From Oscillospiraceae bacterium (GTDB lineage Bacteria; Bacillota; Clostridia; Oscillospirales; Ruminococcaceae): DNA of 64,000 nucleotides. Made by a program: the position numbers and the translations under genes. This document shows, piece by piece, positions 1 through 8,135 of this stretch. The DNA lies in contig CAAGBS010000061.1 of the NCBI GenBank assembly GCA_900768125.1, forward strand, positions 3,473-67,472, in the 5' to 3' direction. The notes below the pieces were generated by a model, which worked only from the letters and a program-made list of their open reading frames with translations, had not been told where the DNA came from and made no database searches. Position 1 is the first letter of the stretch; every line of letters starts with the position of its first letter.

Positions 1-30
1 TGAAATATATCACAAAAGGAGAGATATATC

Positions 31-804
31 ATGAAAAGAACGATAAAATCAGCGGCTGCCGTTATGGCGGCGGGAATGGCAATGTCCTGCGCGTCGGCGA
101 CTGCATTTGCCGACAGCGCGAAAGCGAATGGTTTTGTAATTGCGGACATGACCAATGATATACAGGGCGGCTGGAATATAAATACCAGCAGCACTGCGAT
201 GAGCAAGAACGCCAAGGCAAAGGCAGCATTCGAAAAGGTGACTGAGAACATCAACGGCGTGACCTACGAGCCGATAGCCGTACTCGGAACGCAGGTGGTC
301 TCCGGTTCGAACTACGCCGTTCTCTGCAGAAAGACTCCGAGCAATCCCAGCGCGGCTTCCCAGGTCGTTGTAATGTATATCTACGTCAGCCTGGACGGAA
401 ACGCAAAGGTGACCGGATTCAAGACCGTGATAGACGAGTCCGAGAAGAACGGATATATTGTCAATACCGGAAAGTTCGCGATAAGCAACCGCAAGAACCG
501 CACTGTTTACAACACCTACAGAAAGGCTGTCAAGGAAGTCAGCGGTACGACATATAAGCCGGTGCTGTATATGGGCAAGCAGACGGGATCCGGCAGAAAC
601 TACATGCTGCTCTGCCGCACCAAGGACGCAAGTTCGGACGCAGAATACCAGTGGTCGATAGTGACGGTGAATAAGTCAGCGAGTGGCAATGCAAAGCTCA
701 CAGGCACAAAGAACCTCACGCTCGGCGAGACAAATGGAAATAACTACACAGATGATTCCGGCAATTCCTCTGATGAGTTCATCAGGGTCGATATTGAGCC
801 TTAA
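31..804 (+). CDS. Secreted protein with two cystatin-like repeats
   Basis: A 257-residue protein. The first 27 residues form a typical Sec signal peptide ending ATAFA, and no anchor follows, so the product is probably released. Residues 62-130 and 158-228 are two copies of one module: each has a helix-like stretch, a G-T-x-Y-x-P strand, a strand ending in NYxxLCR, and a terminal GNAK-(V/L)-TG. Copy 1 carries QVVSG (88-92), which matches the QxVxG inhibitory loop of cystatins; copy 2 has the weaker QTGSG (184-188). A cystatin-like fold, and hence binding of a peptidase or other protein, is inferred from this motif only. The start is supported by AAAGGAGAG about 9 bases upstream. A hairpin follows the stop. 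Confidence 0.8.
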   Translation: MKRTIKSAAAVMAAGMAMSCASATAFADSAKANGFVIADMTNDIQGGWNINTSSTAMSKNAKAKAAFEKVTENINGVTYEPIAVLGTQVVSGSNYAVLCRKTPSNPSAASQVVVMYIYVSLDGNAKVTGFKTVIDESEKNGYIVNTGKFAISNRKNRTVYNTYRKAVKEVSGTTYKPVLYMGKQTGSGRNYMLLCRTKDASSDAEYQWSIVTVNKSASGNAKLTGTKNLTLGETNGNNYTDDSGNSSDEFIRVDIEP

Positions 805-826
805 CATTGATGCAAAGCAATAAATT

Positions 827-866
827 GAAGCTCCGCTGGTCTGGCTGCCAGCGGGGCTTCCTGTTT
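827..866 (+). terminator. Probable terminator after the cystatin-like gene
   Basis: A 13-bp stem (827-839 with 848-860, one G-U pair) closes an 8-base loop. The tail is only moderately T-rich. It lies 23 bases after the stop codon and just before the next promoter. Confidence 0.6.
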
Positions 867-874
867 ACAGGGGG

Positions 875-903
875 TTGAAATATTCCGCGCCGCGTGGTAT
901 AAT
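875..903 (+). promoter_or_regulatory. Sigma-A promoter upstream of fbp
   Basis: TTGAAA at 875-880 and TATAAT at 898-903 are separated by 17 bases, and TGG precedes the -10 box (extended -10). It would transcribe the small ORF at 932 and then fbp. Confidence 0.7.
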
Positions 904-931
904 TAGGTTGAGACAGCCGTGGAGGTGCGAT

Positions 932-1078
932 ATGAAGCCTGGAACATGGATAGATACGGTGGTGGCGGCGTGCGCGGCTGCCGGTCTGACTGCCGCTTTC
1001 ATCTGGCTGAATATGCCGATGCGCCTGTACATGACTACAATATTTCAGTCGGATACAACGGCGAAAATGTCGGGCTGA
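932..1078 (+). CDS. Small membrane peptide, possibly a frameshifted ORF
   Basis: A 48-codon reading frame preceded by GGAGGTG at a good distance from ATG. Residues 7-27 are hydrophobic and could form one membrane segment. The frame stops at 1078, but another frame stays open to 1149 and, from about 1040, reads like a natural protein (for example the stretch SEMSDKVYRFRLDRQ). One likely reading is a single protein of about 70 residues broken by a one-base shift near 1040; another is that the 48-residue form is complete. I do not recognise a family. It sits 100 bases upstream of fbp under the same promoter. Confidence 0.4.
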   Translation: MKPGTWIDTVVAACAAAGLTAAFIWLNMPMRLYMTTIFQSDTTAKMSG

Positions 1079-1180
1079 AGATAAGCGGCAGCGAAATGAG
1101 CGACAAGGTATACAGATTCAGGCTTGACAGGCAAGCGGCGTTGGAATGATCCTGCCGTATCGATTGCTGGGGGCGATTTT

Positions 1181-3112
1181 ATGGATAAGAAATATTTGTT
1201 ACTGCTTGCAAAGGAGTTCCCTACGATAGACAGCGCAGTGAGCGAGATAGTGAATCTTTCCGCGATACGCAGCCTGCCAAAGGGCACGGAGTATTTTTTC
1301 AGCGATATCCACGGGGAGTACGAGGCGTTCCTGCACATGCTGAAAAGCGCCTCGGGAATGATAAAGAACAAGATAGACATAACTCTCGGGAAATCGGTCT
1401 CCGGCGCTGAGCGCGAGGCGCTGGCGTACCTCGTCTATTACCCTGAAAAGCAGCTGAAGAACCTGCGCGTAAGCGGCGGGCTGACCGATGAGTGGCGCAG
1501 GCTGACTATCTACCGGCTGATCCTGGTCTGCGAGGCGGTCTCGGCTAAATACACGCGCTCCAGGGTGCGCAAGCGCATTCCAAAGGACATGGTATACATT
1601 CTGGACGAACTGCTGAACGTCACGGACGACGTTGTTAAGGAATACTACTACGATGAGATAATCTCGACCATTCTCGACACCGGTATAGCCGACAGGTTCA
1701 TCAAATCGCTCTGCGAACTGATACAGTCGCTTGCGATAGACAAGCTGCATATCATCGGCGATATTTTCGACAGGGGCCCCCGCGCCGATATAATCCTTGA
1801 CGAACTGATGAAAATGCACGATGTGGACATACAATGGGGGAATCACGATATTTCCTGGATGGGAGCGGCTTCCGGCAATCGGGCGCTCATCGCGAACGTT
1901 ATCCGCATTTCGATGCGCTACAACAACTTCGACGTGCTGGAGGACGGCTACGGGCTGAATCTACGGGCGCTGGCGGTGTTCGCGGGGGAGAACTACAAGG
2001 ACGACGACTGCGCGCTTTTCATGCCGCAGACGCTTGACGACAACATCTACGACCCTGTGGACGCAATGCTTGTCGCAAAAATGCACAAGGCGATAACCAT
2101 CATTCAGCTGAAGCTTGAAGGGCAGCTGATCGAACGCCACCCGGAGTGGGGCATGGCAAAGCGCGATATCTTCCGAATGGTGGATTTCGACCGGGGAACC
2201 GTGACCATAGGCGGCAGGGAATACGCGCTGCTTGACAGCAACTTCCCGACGGTGAACAGCGGCGACCCACTGGCGCTCACGGACGCCGAGAATGAACTGA
2301 TGTCCGTGCTGGAAAATTCGTTCATGCATAGCGAGCGGCTCAATTCGCACATACGGTTCCTGTACTCGAAAGGCTCGATGTACAAGGCAATAAACGGCAA
2401 TCTGCTGTTCCACGGGTGCATTCCGCTCGATGAAAACGGACAGCTTCAGAGCGTGTGCATAGCCGGGAGCGAATACTCCGGAAAGGCGCTGCTCGACAGG
2501 CTGGACGAGATAGCAAACCGTGCGTATTTCATGCAGCCGGGCGATGAAAAGGACTACGCCGCCGACTACATGTGGTATCTCTGGAGCGGCGACCGCTCTC
2601 CACTTTACGGCAAGGACAAAATGGCGTTTTTCGAGAGGTATTTTCTTGATGACAAGGAACTGCACAGGGAGAATTACAACGCCTACTACCACTTTTCAGA
2701 GCAGGCGGAGGTGTGCGGCAGGATACTTGAAAAGTTCGGACTCGACCCGGAGCGAGGGCATATAATCAACGGTCACGTCCCCGTGAAGATAAAGAACGGG
2801 GAAAAGCCGGTCAAGGCGGGAGGCAGGCTGTTCGTAATAGACGGCGGTATCTCCAAGGCGTACCAGAAATCCACCGGGATAGCGGGCTACACGCTGATTT
2901 ACGACTCGCACAGCCTGAACCTCGCGGAGCATAAGCCCTTCATCGCCGGGGAAAGCGAGCACACCCCGGAGATACATCTCGTGGAGCGGCTCGACCGCCG
3001 CGCGAATATCTCCGACACCGACAAGGGCGCGGAACTTCTGGAGCAGATAAACGACCTGCGTGAACTGCTGAAAGCCTACCGTTCCGGCGAAATAAAGGAA
3101 AGCGGGAGATAA
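1181..3112 (+). CDS. fbp: Fructose-1,6-bisphosphatase, class III
   Basis: A 643-residue enzyme hydrolysing fructose 1,6-bisphosphate to fructose 6-phosphate in gluconeogenesis. The length and the calcineurin-like metal motifs match the Firmicutes-type class III enzyme: SDIHGEY near residue 41, GDIFDRGP near 190, WGNHD soon after, and C-terminal INGHVPVK and IDGGISKAYQ. These residues bind the Mn2+ pair and the phosphate in the family. The ATG at 1181 is preferred over an in-frame start at 1124, because TGGGGG lies just upstream and MDKKYLLLLA aligns with the usual family start. The acylphosphatase gene follows after 7 bases and is probably cotranscribed. Confidence 0.95.
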   Translation: MDKKYLLLLAKEFPTIDSAVSEIVNLSAIRSLPKGTEYFFSDIHGEYEAFLHMLKSASGMIKNKIDITLGKSVSGAEREALAYLVYYPEKQLKNLRVSGGLTDEWRRLTIYRLILVCEAVSAKYTRSRVRKRIPKDMVYILDELLNVTDDVVKEYYYDEIISTILDTGIADRFIKSLCELIQSLAIDKLHIIGDIFDRGPRADIILDELMKMHDVDIQWGNHDISWMGAASGNRALIANVIRISMRYNNFDVLEDGYGLNLRALAVFAGENYKDDDCALFMPQTLDDNIYDPVDAMLVAKMHKAITIIQLKLEGQLIERHPEWGMAKRDIFRMVDFDRGTVTIGGREYALLDSNFPTVNSGDPLALTDAENELMSVLENSFMHSERLNSHIRFLYSKGSMYKAINGNLLFHGCIPLDENGQLQSVCIAGSEYSGKALLDRLDEIANRAYFMQPGDEKDYAADYMWYLWSGDRSPLYGKDKMAFFERYFLDDKELHRENYNAYYHFSEQAEVCGRILEKFGLDPERGHIINGHVPVKIKNGEKPVKAGGRLFVIDGGISKAYQKSTGIAGYTLIYDSHSLNLAEHKPFIAGESEHTPEIHLVERLDRRANISDTDKGAELLEQINDLRELLKAYRSGEIKESGR

Positions 3113-3119
3113 ACTCGAT

Positions 3120-3395
3120 ATGGGCATGGAAAAAGTTCGGATACACTATATTTTTCACGGAACGGTGCAGGGCGTGGGTTTCAGGTATAAGGCCTGCTAC
3201 AGCGCGAAAAACCGCGGCGTTACCGGCTGGGTGAGGAACTGCAGCGACGGCACCGTAGAAATGGAAGCGGAGGGCTATGCGGCTGATATAGCTGCGGTTA
3301 TCCGCGAACTGGACCAGCATTCCTGGGGGCAGATAGACAGCATAGAATCTGAGAATATCCCCACGGAGGGCGGCTATGGGTTCGAAATAAGATAA
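3120..3395 (+). CDS. acyP: Acylphosphatase
   Basis: A small cytosolic enzyme of 91 residues that hydrolyses carboxyl-phosphate bonds such as acetyl phosphate. It has the family signature in order: HGTVQGVGFRYK (residues 14-25), with the catalytic Arg in GFR, then VTGWVRNCSDGTVE, with the catalytic Asn in WVRN. The length is normal for the family. The start could instead be the Met two codons downstream. It lies 7 bases after fbp and likely shares its transcript. The metabolic role is uncertain in bacteria generally. Confidence 0.92.
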   Translation: MGMEKVRIHYIFHGTVQGVGFRYKACYSAKNRGVTGWVRNCSDGTVEMEAEGYAADIAAVIRELDQHSWGQIDSIESENIPTEGGYGFEIR

Positions 3396-3461
3396 GGTCA
3401 CCTCTAAAAGCCGCGTCAGAACTGTGCGTTCCGGCGCGGTCGCCTGACTGGAGGACAACAG

Positions 3462-4418
3462 ATGCCGGAACACACACTAAAATACCGCCTGATGAAACAA
3501 GCGGCGAAAATCAAAGGACTGAAAAAGAATCTCAGCAGGACTGCCGCTGAACTTCGCGAAAAATACCGTCCTGCCGCTTACACGATAGGCTTTCCGGACA
3601 GGGCGCGTTCGAACAGCCTTGAATTTGAGCGCCGGTTTGAGCACGGCTCCATCACCGGACGGCTCACGCGCAGAAACTCCGTAAAGGCGGTGCTGTTTAT
3701 CCCGGGCGGGGGAATGCTGAAGTTCCCCGATGTTTCGGAATACAAGCAGTTCGAGGAGATAGCGCTGAAAACCGACCGCGACGTTGTGATACCCTATTAC
3801 CCGCTGTGCGTGGACCACTCGATGAACGAAGCGGTGGAAATGATCTACGATGTCTACAGGCAGATGACGCTGGAATACGGCGCGGGAAATGTCGCGGTCG
3901 CCGGGTATTCGTCCGGGGGAACGCTGGCGCTGGCGCTGATTTCGCACATAAATGCGATGGCGGAGAACGTCCCCATGCCGGACAAGCTGTATGTTTCCTC
4001 GCCGATGATGTGCATTCATTCCCAGCAGGAAAGGGAGCATGCGGAGCGGCTCGACAAGTCGGATTTTATCGTTCCGGTGAAGTGGCTGGATACGTTCCGC
4101 GAGTTGATCACAAATGGGCGAACGCTTCCGGACTACATGGCGTATCCTCAGCTTGGGGATTACAGCGGGCTTACGAACGCATACGTCTGCTTTGCGGATT
4201 CCGAGGTGCTTTACGCGATGTGCGGAAGTCTTGTTTCGCAAATGGAAAGCGCCGGAGCTGACGTCACGCTCGAAGTCGGCAGGGGAATGTACCACTGCTA
4301 TCCGGTGACGAATAAGGTCAGCGAAGCGTATCTCGGGCATTTCAACATGATGGATTATCTGAGAGTTTCCGCTTTCGAATTAGTGGAATGTATAAAACAG
4401 CGGTTTGGCGGTGAGTGA
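3462..4418 (+). CDS. Alpha/beta hydrolase, HSL/esterase-like
   Basis: A 318-residue protein resembling hormone-sensitive-lipase-type carboxylesterases. The oxyanion-hole region reads IPGGGML (80-86), so the usual HGGG histidine is replaced by Pro. The nucleophile elbow is GYSSGG with Ser150. An Asp in CFADSEVLY and a His in GRGMYHCYP are in the right order to finish a triad. No signal peptide or membrane segment is visible, so it should be cytosolic. A GGAGG sequence precedes the ATG. Its 3' end overlaps the next gene by 8 bases (GTGAGTGA), suggesting translational coupling. The substrate is unknown. Confidence 0.8.
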   Translation: MPEHTLKYRLMKQAAKIKGLKKNLSRTAAELREKYRPAAYTIGFPDRARSNSLEFERRFEHGSITGRLTRRNSVKAVLFIPGGGMLKFPDVSEYKQFEEIALKTDRDVVIPYYPLCVDHSMNEAVEMIYDVYRQMTLEYGAGNVAVAGYSSGGTLALALISHINAMAENVPMPDKLYVSSPMMCIHSQQEREHAERLDKSDFIVPVKWLDTFRELITNGRTLPDYMAYPQLGDYSGLTNAYVCFADSEVLYAMCGSLVSQMESAGADVTLEVGRGMYHCYPVTNKVSEAYLGHFNMMDYLRVSAFELVECIKQRFGGE

Positions 4419-5319
4419 ATTGAATCAAACTGCATACTATCATCTCCCCGGACTGTTCGAATTTTACGAACTTTACCGCGCTTTCCTGCCGCTTTACCGG
4501 GAGCACAGGGAGTATTTCTACGACTGGTGCGAGATAGGCTCGGTGTACGGCGCGCCCGCAGACTGTATCTGGAACGGCGGACGCGCGGGCTTCGGCGGCG
4601 GGGACCCACAGGAGGTCCTCGCGCTAATGCGGGAATACGGAATTTCGGCGCGGCTGACGTTCAGCAATTCTCTGCTGCGTGAGGAACACCTCGCGGACAG
4701 GAAATGCAATTCGCTCTGCGCACTGTTCAGCGAGTACGGAGAGCCGCAGAACGGCGTTATAATCAGTTCGGATATGCTGATGGAGTATCTGAAAAAGAAT
4801 TACCCGGGATTCTATTTCGTGTCCTCGACCACCAAGGTGCTGACGGAATTTCAGCAGTTTAGGGACGAACTGGCGCGTGCGGACTTCCGGTATGTAGTCC
4901 CGGATTTTCGGCTGAACAAAGCATTCAGCGGGCTGGACAGCCTGAACGCCGCGCAGAAAGGCAAGGTGGAGTTCCTGTGCAACGAATGCTGCTGGTTTGG
5001 CTGCACCGACCGCAGAGCCTGCTACGAAAACGTCAGCCGCAGGAATCTCGGCGAGGACTGCACGGAGCACATCTGCAAGTCCCCGGGCGGCGGCGACGGC
5101 TACCGCTTCTCGGAAGCAATGAAAAATCCCGGATTCATCGGGGTGGACGATATCCGGGATATTTATATGCCTGCGGGATTTTCCAACTTCAAGATAGAGG
5201 GGAGAGGGCTTGGAAGCGCCCTGATACTCGAATTTTTACTGTACTACATGACTAAGCCTGAGTGTCAGCTTCTTGTCCGGGAAAATATCTATCTCGACAG
5301 CATGCTTGATCTATTCTGA
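4411..5319 (+). CDS. Cys-rich conserved protein, possibly U32-peptidase-like
   Basis: About 302 residues from a GTG at 4411 inside the stop region of the hydrolase gene; an in-frame TTG at 4405 is also possible. The C-terminal half holds a Cys cluster (CNECCWFGC, then RRACYEN, then CTEHIC) followed by a stretch containing GFIGVDDIRDIYMPAGFSNF. The order of strands, with a Cys cluster before a recognition strand, recalls the U32 peptidase/UbiU-UbiV group, in which four Cys bind an iron-sulfur cluster. That assignment is inference. No signal peptide is seen. Overlap with the upstream esterase implies coexpression. Confidence 0.6.
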   Translation: MSELNQTAYYHLPGLFEFYELYRAFLPLYREHREYFYDWCEIGSVYGAPADCIWNGGRAGFGGGDPQEVLALMREYGISARLTFSNSLLREEHLADRKCNSLCALFSEYGEPQNGVIISSDMLMEYLKKNYPGFYFVSSTTKVLTEFQQFRDELARADFRYVVPDFRLNKAFSGLDSLNAAQKGKVEFLCNECCWFGCTDRRACYENVSRRNLGEDCTEHICKSPGGGDGYRFSEAMKNPGFIGVDDIRDIYMPAGFSNFKIEGRGLGSALILEFLLYYMTKPECQLLVRENIYLDSMLDLF

Positions 5320-5320
5320 T

Positions 5321-6268
5321 TTACAAGCCTTTCACAAACTTTGAATACGTACCGGCTTTCACTGTGTTGGCGCATTCGGCGATGTATTCGGAGTCTCCAT
5401 CGTCCGACCAGCGGTCAAATTTCAGCCCATTGCTGTCCTTTATTACGCCTCTGCCCTTGATGTTCACGCCGGAAACAAGTCCGAGGTAGATCGCGCTGCC
5501 GCATTCGGAGAAAAGCACGGTGCAGTTTTCGATGGCGCCGTAGTTTACGCCGGATATTCCACCGGTCGCCGCGCTGATGTAATATTCTTCCGTCTTTAAT
5601 TCGTTCGGGTCTTCCGGCGGGAGGTTAAGCGAGTTCATTGCACAGCCTGTGAAAACGCACTCGGAGATGGTGCCGCGGTTCAGTCCGGCAATGCCGCCCT
5701 CGCCGAGCACTCCGCAGACAAAAGCGGACGAGGAGCAGCCGGAGATCACGCAGTCCTTCGCGGAGACTACTCCGGCAATGCCGCCGCAGTAATTCTTGGT
5801 GGAACTGCCCTGATATGTGGTGCTGACCATGCCGTTAACGGAGCAGTTGGTTATCCTCACGTCCTTTGAGCCGGCGGGAATGTACGACACCAGACCGCCC
5901 AGCATCTGGGTGTCGGTGGTTATCTTTGCGTTTTCGATATGTATGTTGTCGACCCTCGCGCCGGAACTGAGCTTTCTGAACAGCCCGCAGTCGTCGGAGG
6001 TCAGATTCTTTATCACGCTGTAATTATAGGCATAGAGAGTTCCGCTGAAATCGCTTATGCCTTTCCAGTCGAAGCCTGCAAGGTCGATGTCCTGATATAT
6101 GTAATAAGTACCGCTGCCGGTCACTGCCGCAAGTTCCTCGGCGGTGGTGACTGCTATCCGGTCTGTGACTTTGACCGATGTTCCCGCCGCGCCTGCGGAC
6201 AGTGGCTGTATTACGAACATTAATGCCGCAGTGACCGCCGCGATGATACTTCTGAGTTTACGCTTCAT
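5321..6268 (-). CDS. Secreted GLUG-like beta-helix repeat protein
   Basis: A 315-residue protein with a clear signal peptide (MKRKLRS, a hydrophobic core, cleavage near AGAAG). After an N-terminal segment that mentions TSGTYYIYQDIDL-type strands, it carries repeated G-G-(I/L)-(A/S/V)-G units: GGLVSYI, GGIAGVV, GGIAGLN, GGISGVN, each followed by a C-x-(V/I)-x-(G/N)-C-type strand. This is the pattern of GLUG repeats in secreted right-handed beta-helix proteins of gut bacteria, often surface- or polysaccharide-associated. No sortase or dockerin motif is visible. AGGAGGAAGA sits 2 bases upstream of the start on the reverse strand and a good promoter lies at 6319-6347. It converges with the upstream gene, with stops nearly touching. 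Confidence 0.72.
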   Translation of the reverse strand: MKRKLRSIIAAVTAALMFVIQPLSAGAAGTSVKVTDRIAVTTAEELAAVTGSGTYYIYQDIDLAGFDWKGISDFSGTLYAYNYSVIKNLTSDDCGLFRKLSSGARVDNIHIENAKITTDTQMLGGLVSYIPAGSKDVRITNCSVNGMVSTTYQGSSTKNYCGGIAGVVSAKDCVISGCSSSAFVCGVLGEGGIAGLNRGTISECVFTGCAMNSLNLPPEDPNELKTEEYYISAATGGISGVNYGAIENCTVLFSECGSAIYLGLVSGVNIKGRGVIKDSNGLKFDRWSDDGDSEYIAECANTVKAGTYSKFVKGL

Positions 6269-6318
6269 GGTCTTCCTCCTATTATTGTGATTTGATGTAA
6301 CTGATTCATCTGATTTTG

Positions 6319-6347
6319 ATTATATCACGAATCTTATTAAAAGTCAA
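6319..6347 (-). promoter_or_regulatory. Reverse promoter of the GLUG-like gene
   Basis: On the reverse strand TTGACT (6342-6347) and TATAAT (6319-6324) are 17 bases apart, with TGA before the -10 box. It fires about 50 bases upstream of the gene start. Confidence 0.75.
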
Positions 6348-6352
6348 GCGGT

Positions 6353-6381
6353 TTAACAGCTTTTTTTGTATGGCATATAAT
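6353..6381 (+). promoter_or_regulatory. Forward promoter of the DUF3343/desulfurase pair
   Basis: TTAACA (6353-6358), a 17-base spacer and TATAAT (6376-6381). It is back to back with the reverse promoter at 6319-6347, so the two -35 boxes are only 5 bases apart and the divergent units may interfere. Confidence 0.55.
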
Positions 6382-6439
6382 ATAGTGCAGGATAATAATG
6401 CCTGCTGCCGCAAGGCAAGGTCAACAAGGAGATGCTGTG

Positions 6440-6643
6440 ATGGACAACTTCATTATAAATACAAAATCAATGACCCAGGCGGAGAGGGTACGTCTCTACC
6501 TGGCGGAAAACGGAATAAAGAGCAGGGTGGAGCGTACGACCGGGCGGGGCGGCTGTACGTTTTCGCTGAGGATATACGGAGACCGCGAGACCGTATGTCC
6601 GCTGCTGCTGAAAATAGGCATAAGCTGTGGTATACCTCGATAA
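6440..6643 (+). CDS. DUF3343 protein, putative Se/S carrier-like
   Basis: A 67-residue protein beginning MDNFIINTKSMTQAERVRLY. It fits the small DUF3343 family: a ferredoxin-like strand-helix-strand unit, a central RTTGRGGCTFSLRIYG stretch and a C-terminal Cys (GISCGIPR). Members are often found next to class V aminotransferases and are proposed to carry selenium or sulfur; that role is from family context, not shown here. AAGGAGATG precedes the start at 6440. The gene overlaps the desulfurase-like gene by 17 bases, so the two are almost certainly translated together. Confidence 0.75.
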   Translation: MDNFIINTKSMTQAERVRLYLAENGIKSRVERTTGRGGCTFSLRIYGDRETVCPLLLKIGISCGIPR

Positions 6644-7766
6644 CGCCGCCACCACTTACCCCAAACCCCGCAGCGTTTACCAGGCGTGGGGGCGCGCGAT
6701 GACAAGATACGGCGCAAATCCGGGCAGGGCAGGGCACGCGATGTCGATGGAGACTTCGCAGGCGGTGTTTGCCAGCCGAATGAAGTGCGCGGAGTTTTTC
6801 GGCGCGGAGCCTGAGAATACAGTCTTCACGCTGAACTGCACCCACGCGCTGAATCAGGCGGTAAAGGGACTGTTCAGACCGGGGGCGCATTACGTTGTCA
6901 GCGATATCGAGCACAATGCGGTGATACGCCCGGTTCACGCGCTGGCTTCCCGGGGGGCGTCCTACTCGCTGTTCGAGACTTCGCCGGAAACTGCGGCGAC
7001 AGTCCGCAGCGCCGCCGAAGCGATACGCCCGGAGACCGTGGCACTGGTCTGCACCGCAGCAGGGAACGTCACCGGGCAGCTCCTGCCGGTAATGGAGCTT
7101 GCAGCGCTGTGCCGCAGGAAAAAAATATGCTTCATAGTGGACGCGGCTCAGGGCGCGGGACTGCTTCCGCTGAGCCTTAAGGACGGAATAAACATCATCT
7201 GCACGGCAGGTCACAAGGGACTTTACGGTCCGATGGGTACCGGGCTGATGCTGACGGACGGCAAATACGAACTGGAAAGCCTGATTGAGGGCGGCACGGG
7301 AAGCGCCAGCGAAAGCCTAGAGCAGCCGGATTTCCTGCCGGACAGATTCGAAAGCGGGACCATAAACACGCCGGGGACAATAGCCCTCGGTGCTGGTGTG
7401 GATTTCGTAAGGCAGAAGACCCCTCAGAGGATACGAATGCACGAGACGGCACTCTGCCGCAGCTTCTGTGCGCAGCTTCGCAGGATACCCGGTATCCGGG
7501 TGTATTCTACAATAGACGACCAGCCGGAGCTTTACGCGCCGGTGGTGAGCTTTGCGATCGAGGGAGTGCCGTCCGCGGAGGCTTCCTCGGAGCTGAGCAG
7601 GATGGGGTTCTATATGCGCGGGGGATTGCACTGCGCTCCGCTGGCGCACAAAAAATTAGGCACGCTGGAGGAGGGAACTGTGCGGTTCGCTCCGTCGGCG
7701 TTCACGACGTTCGATGAAGTCAACGCGCTGGCAAGGGCTATCAGGTCGCGGGACTGGAAATACTGA
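6627..7766 (+). CDS. Cysteine desulfurase-like aminotransferase class V
   Basis: A 379-residue PLP enzyme of the SufS/CsdA/NifS family, which takes sulfur (or selenium) from cysteine or selenocysteine. The N-terminus VYLDNAATTYPKP is the family start. The PLP lysine is Lys197 in TAGHKGLYG, and the persulfide cysteine is Cys336 in RGGLHCAPLAHKK. GGTGSAS supplies the phosphate site. The start is GTG at 6627 within the DUF3343 gene. Pairing with DUF3343 and the short active-site loop suggest a selenium- or sulfur-delivery variant rather than the main Fe-S cluster desulfurase. A terminator follows. Confidence 0.85.
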   Translation: MVYLDNAATTYPKPRSVYQAWGRAMTRYGANPGRAGHAMSMETSQAVFASRMKCAEFFGAEPENTVFTLNCTHALNQAVKGLFRPGAHYVVSDIEHNAVIRPVHALASRGASYSLFETSPETAATVRSAAEAIRPETVALVCTAAGNVTGQLLPVMELAALCRRKKICFIVDAAQGAGLLPLSLKDGINIICTAGHKGLYGPMGTGLMLTDGKYELESLIEGGTGSASESLEQPDFLPDRFESGTINTPGTIALGAGVDFVRQKTPQRIRMHETALCRSFCAQLRRIPGIRVYSTIDDQPELYAPVVSFAIEGVPSAEASSELSRMGFYMRGGLHCAPLAHKKLGTLEEGTVRFAPSAFTTFDEVNALARAIRSRDWKY

Positions 7767-7774
7767 TTTATTTA

Positions 7775-7806
7775 AGGGGAGGTCGCTGAGGTCTCCTCTT
7801 TTTTGT
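7775..7806 (+). terminator. Terminator after the desulfurase-like gene
   Basis: A 10-bp stem with three G-U pairs (7775-7784 with 7790-7799), a 5-base loop and a run of six to seven T. Confidence 0.75.
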
Positions 7807-7887
7807 CGCAAATGCACAATTTTTTTAATCGGGAACTGTTTATAAGAGATAAAACCTATAAAATTTATATGAATTGTTAAAAACCTA

Positions 7888-7916
7888 TTGACAAAGTGGG
7901 CTTTGTCTGATATAAT
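7888..7916 (+). promoter_or_regulatory. Strong promoter of the metNIQ leader
   Basis: Consensus TTGACA (7888-7893), a 17-base spacer and consensus TATAAT (7911-7916), with TGA before the -10. Transcription would start near 7923, giving a leader of about 210 bases before metN. Confidence 0.85.
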
Positions 7917-7964
7917 CATCACATAAAGCCTATAGGAGAGATAGGCAAAGAGGAGGCGGAAATC

Positions 7965-8042
7965 ATGAACGCAATATTCACAAAGCTGCTCCGCAGGAAT
8001 TTCCGCTTCGGACGAATGCCAAAGGCAGCGCCGCACAACTGA
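7965..8042 (+). CDS. Leader peptide upstream of metNIQ
   Basis: A 25-codon ORF starting at ATG 7965 with an ideal AGGAGGCGG ribosome binding site 6-7 bases upstream, better than that of metN. The peptide is basic and begins MNAIFTKLLRRNFRFGRMPK. A small stem (7928-7933 with 7941-7946) precedes the site. Its last codons form the left arm of a perfect 12-bp stem, so ribosome movement over the ORF would control that stem. It has two Met codons (start and position 18), two Arg-rich spots and no obvious run of one amino acid. A regulatory upstream ORF is inferred from this layout; I know of no description of this peptide. Confidence 0.55.
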   Translation: MNAIFTKLLRRNFRFGRMPKAAPHN

Positions 8043-8075
8043 CAAAGTCATGCGTGACTATCATGCGGCGCTGCC
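8024..8075 (+). promoter_or_regulatory. Perfect 12-bp stem in the metNIQ leader
   Basis: The arms 8024-8035 and 8064-8075 are exact inverted repeats (GGCAGCGCCGCA and its complement) enclosing a second small hairpin (8046-8050 with 8055-8059). The left arm lies in the last codons and stop of the leader ORF. No T-run follows, so it is not a standard terminator. It more likely controls translation or RNA stability of metN, whose site GAGGTGAG lies 45 bases downstream. I saw no SAM-I riboswitch core here. Confidence 0.6.
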
Positions 8076-8135
8076 GGACTTCCGGGTAAAACAAAGCCTG
8101 AAAGCAGAGAATAAATCACGATGAGGTGAGAAAGC

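Noticed and set aside
7917..8135. SAM riboswitch or T-box before metN
   Set aside because: Neither the SAM-I core nor the T-box TGGNACCGCG word was found; the leader ORF and stem explain the region better.
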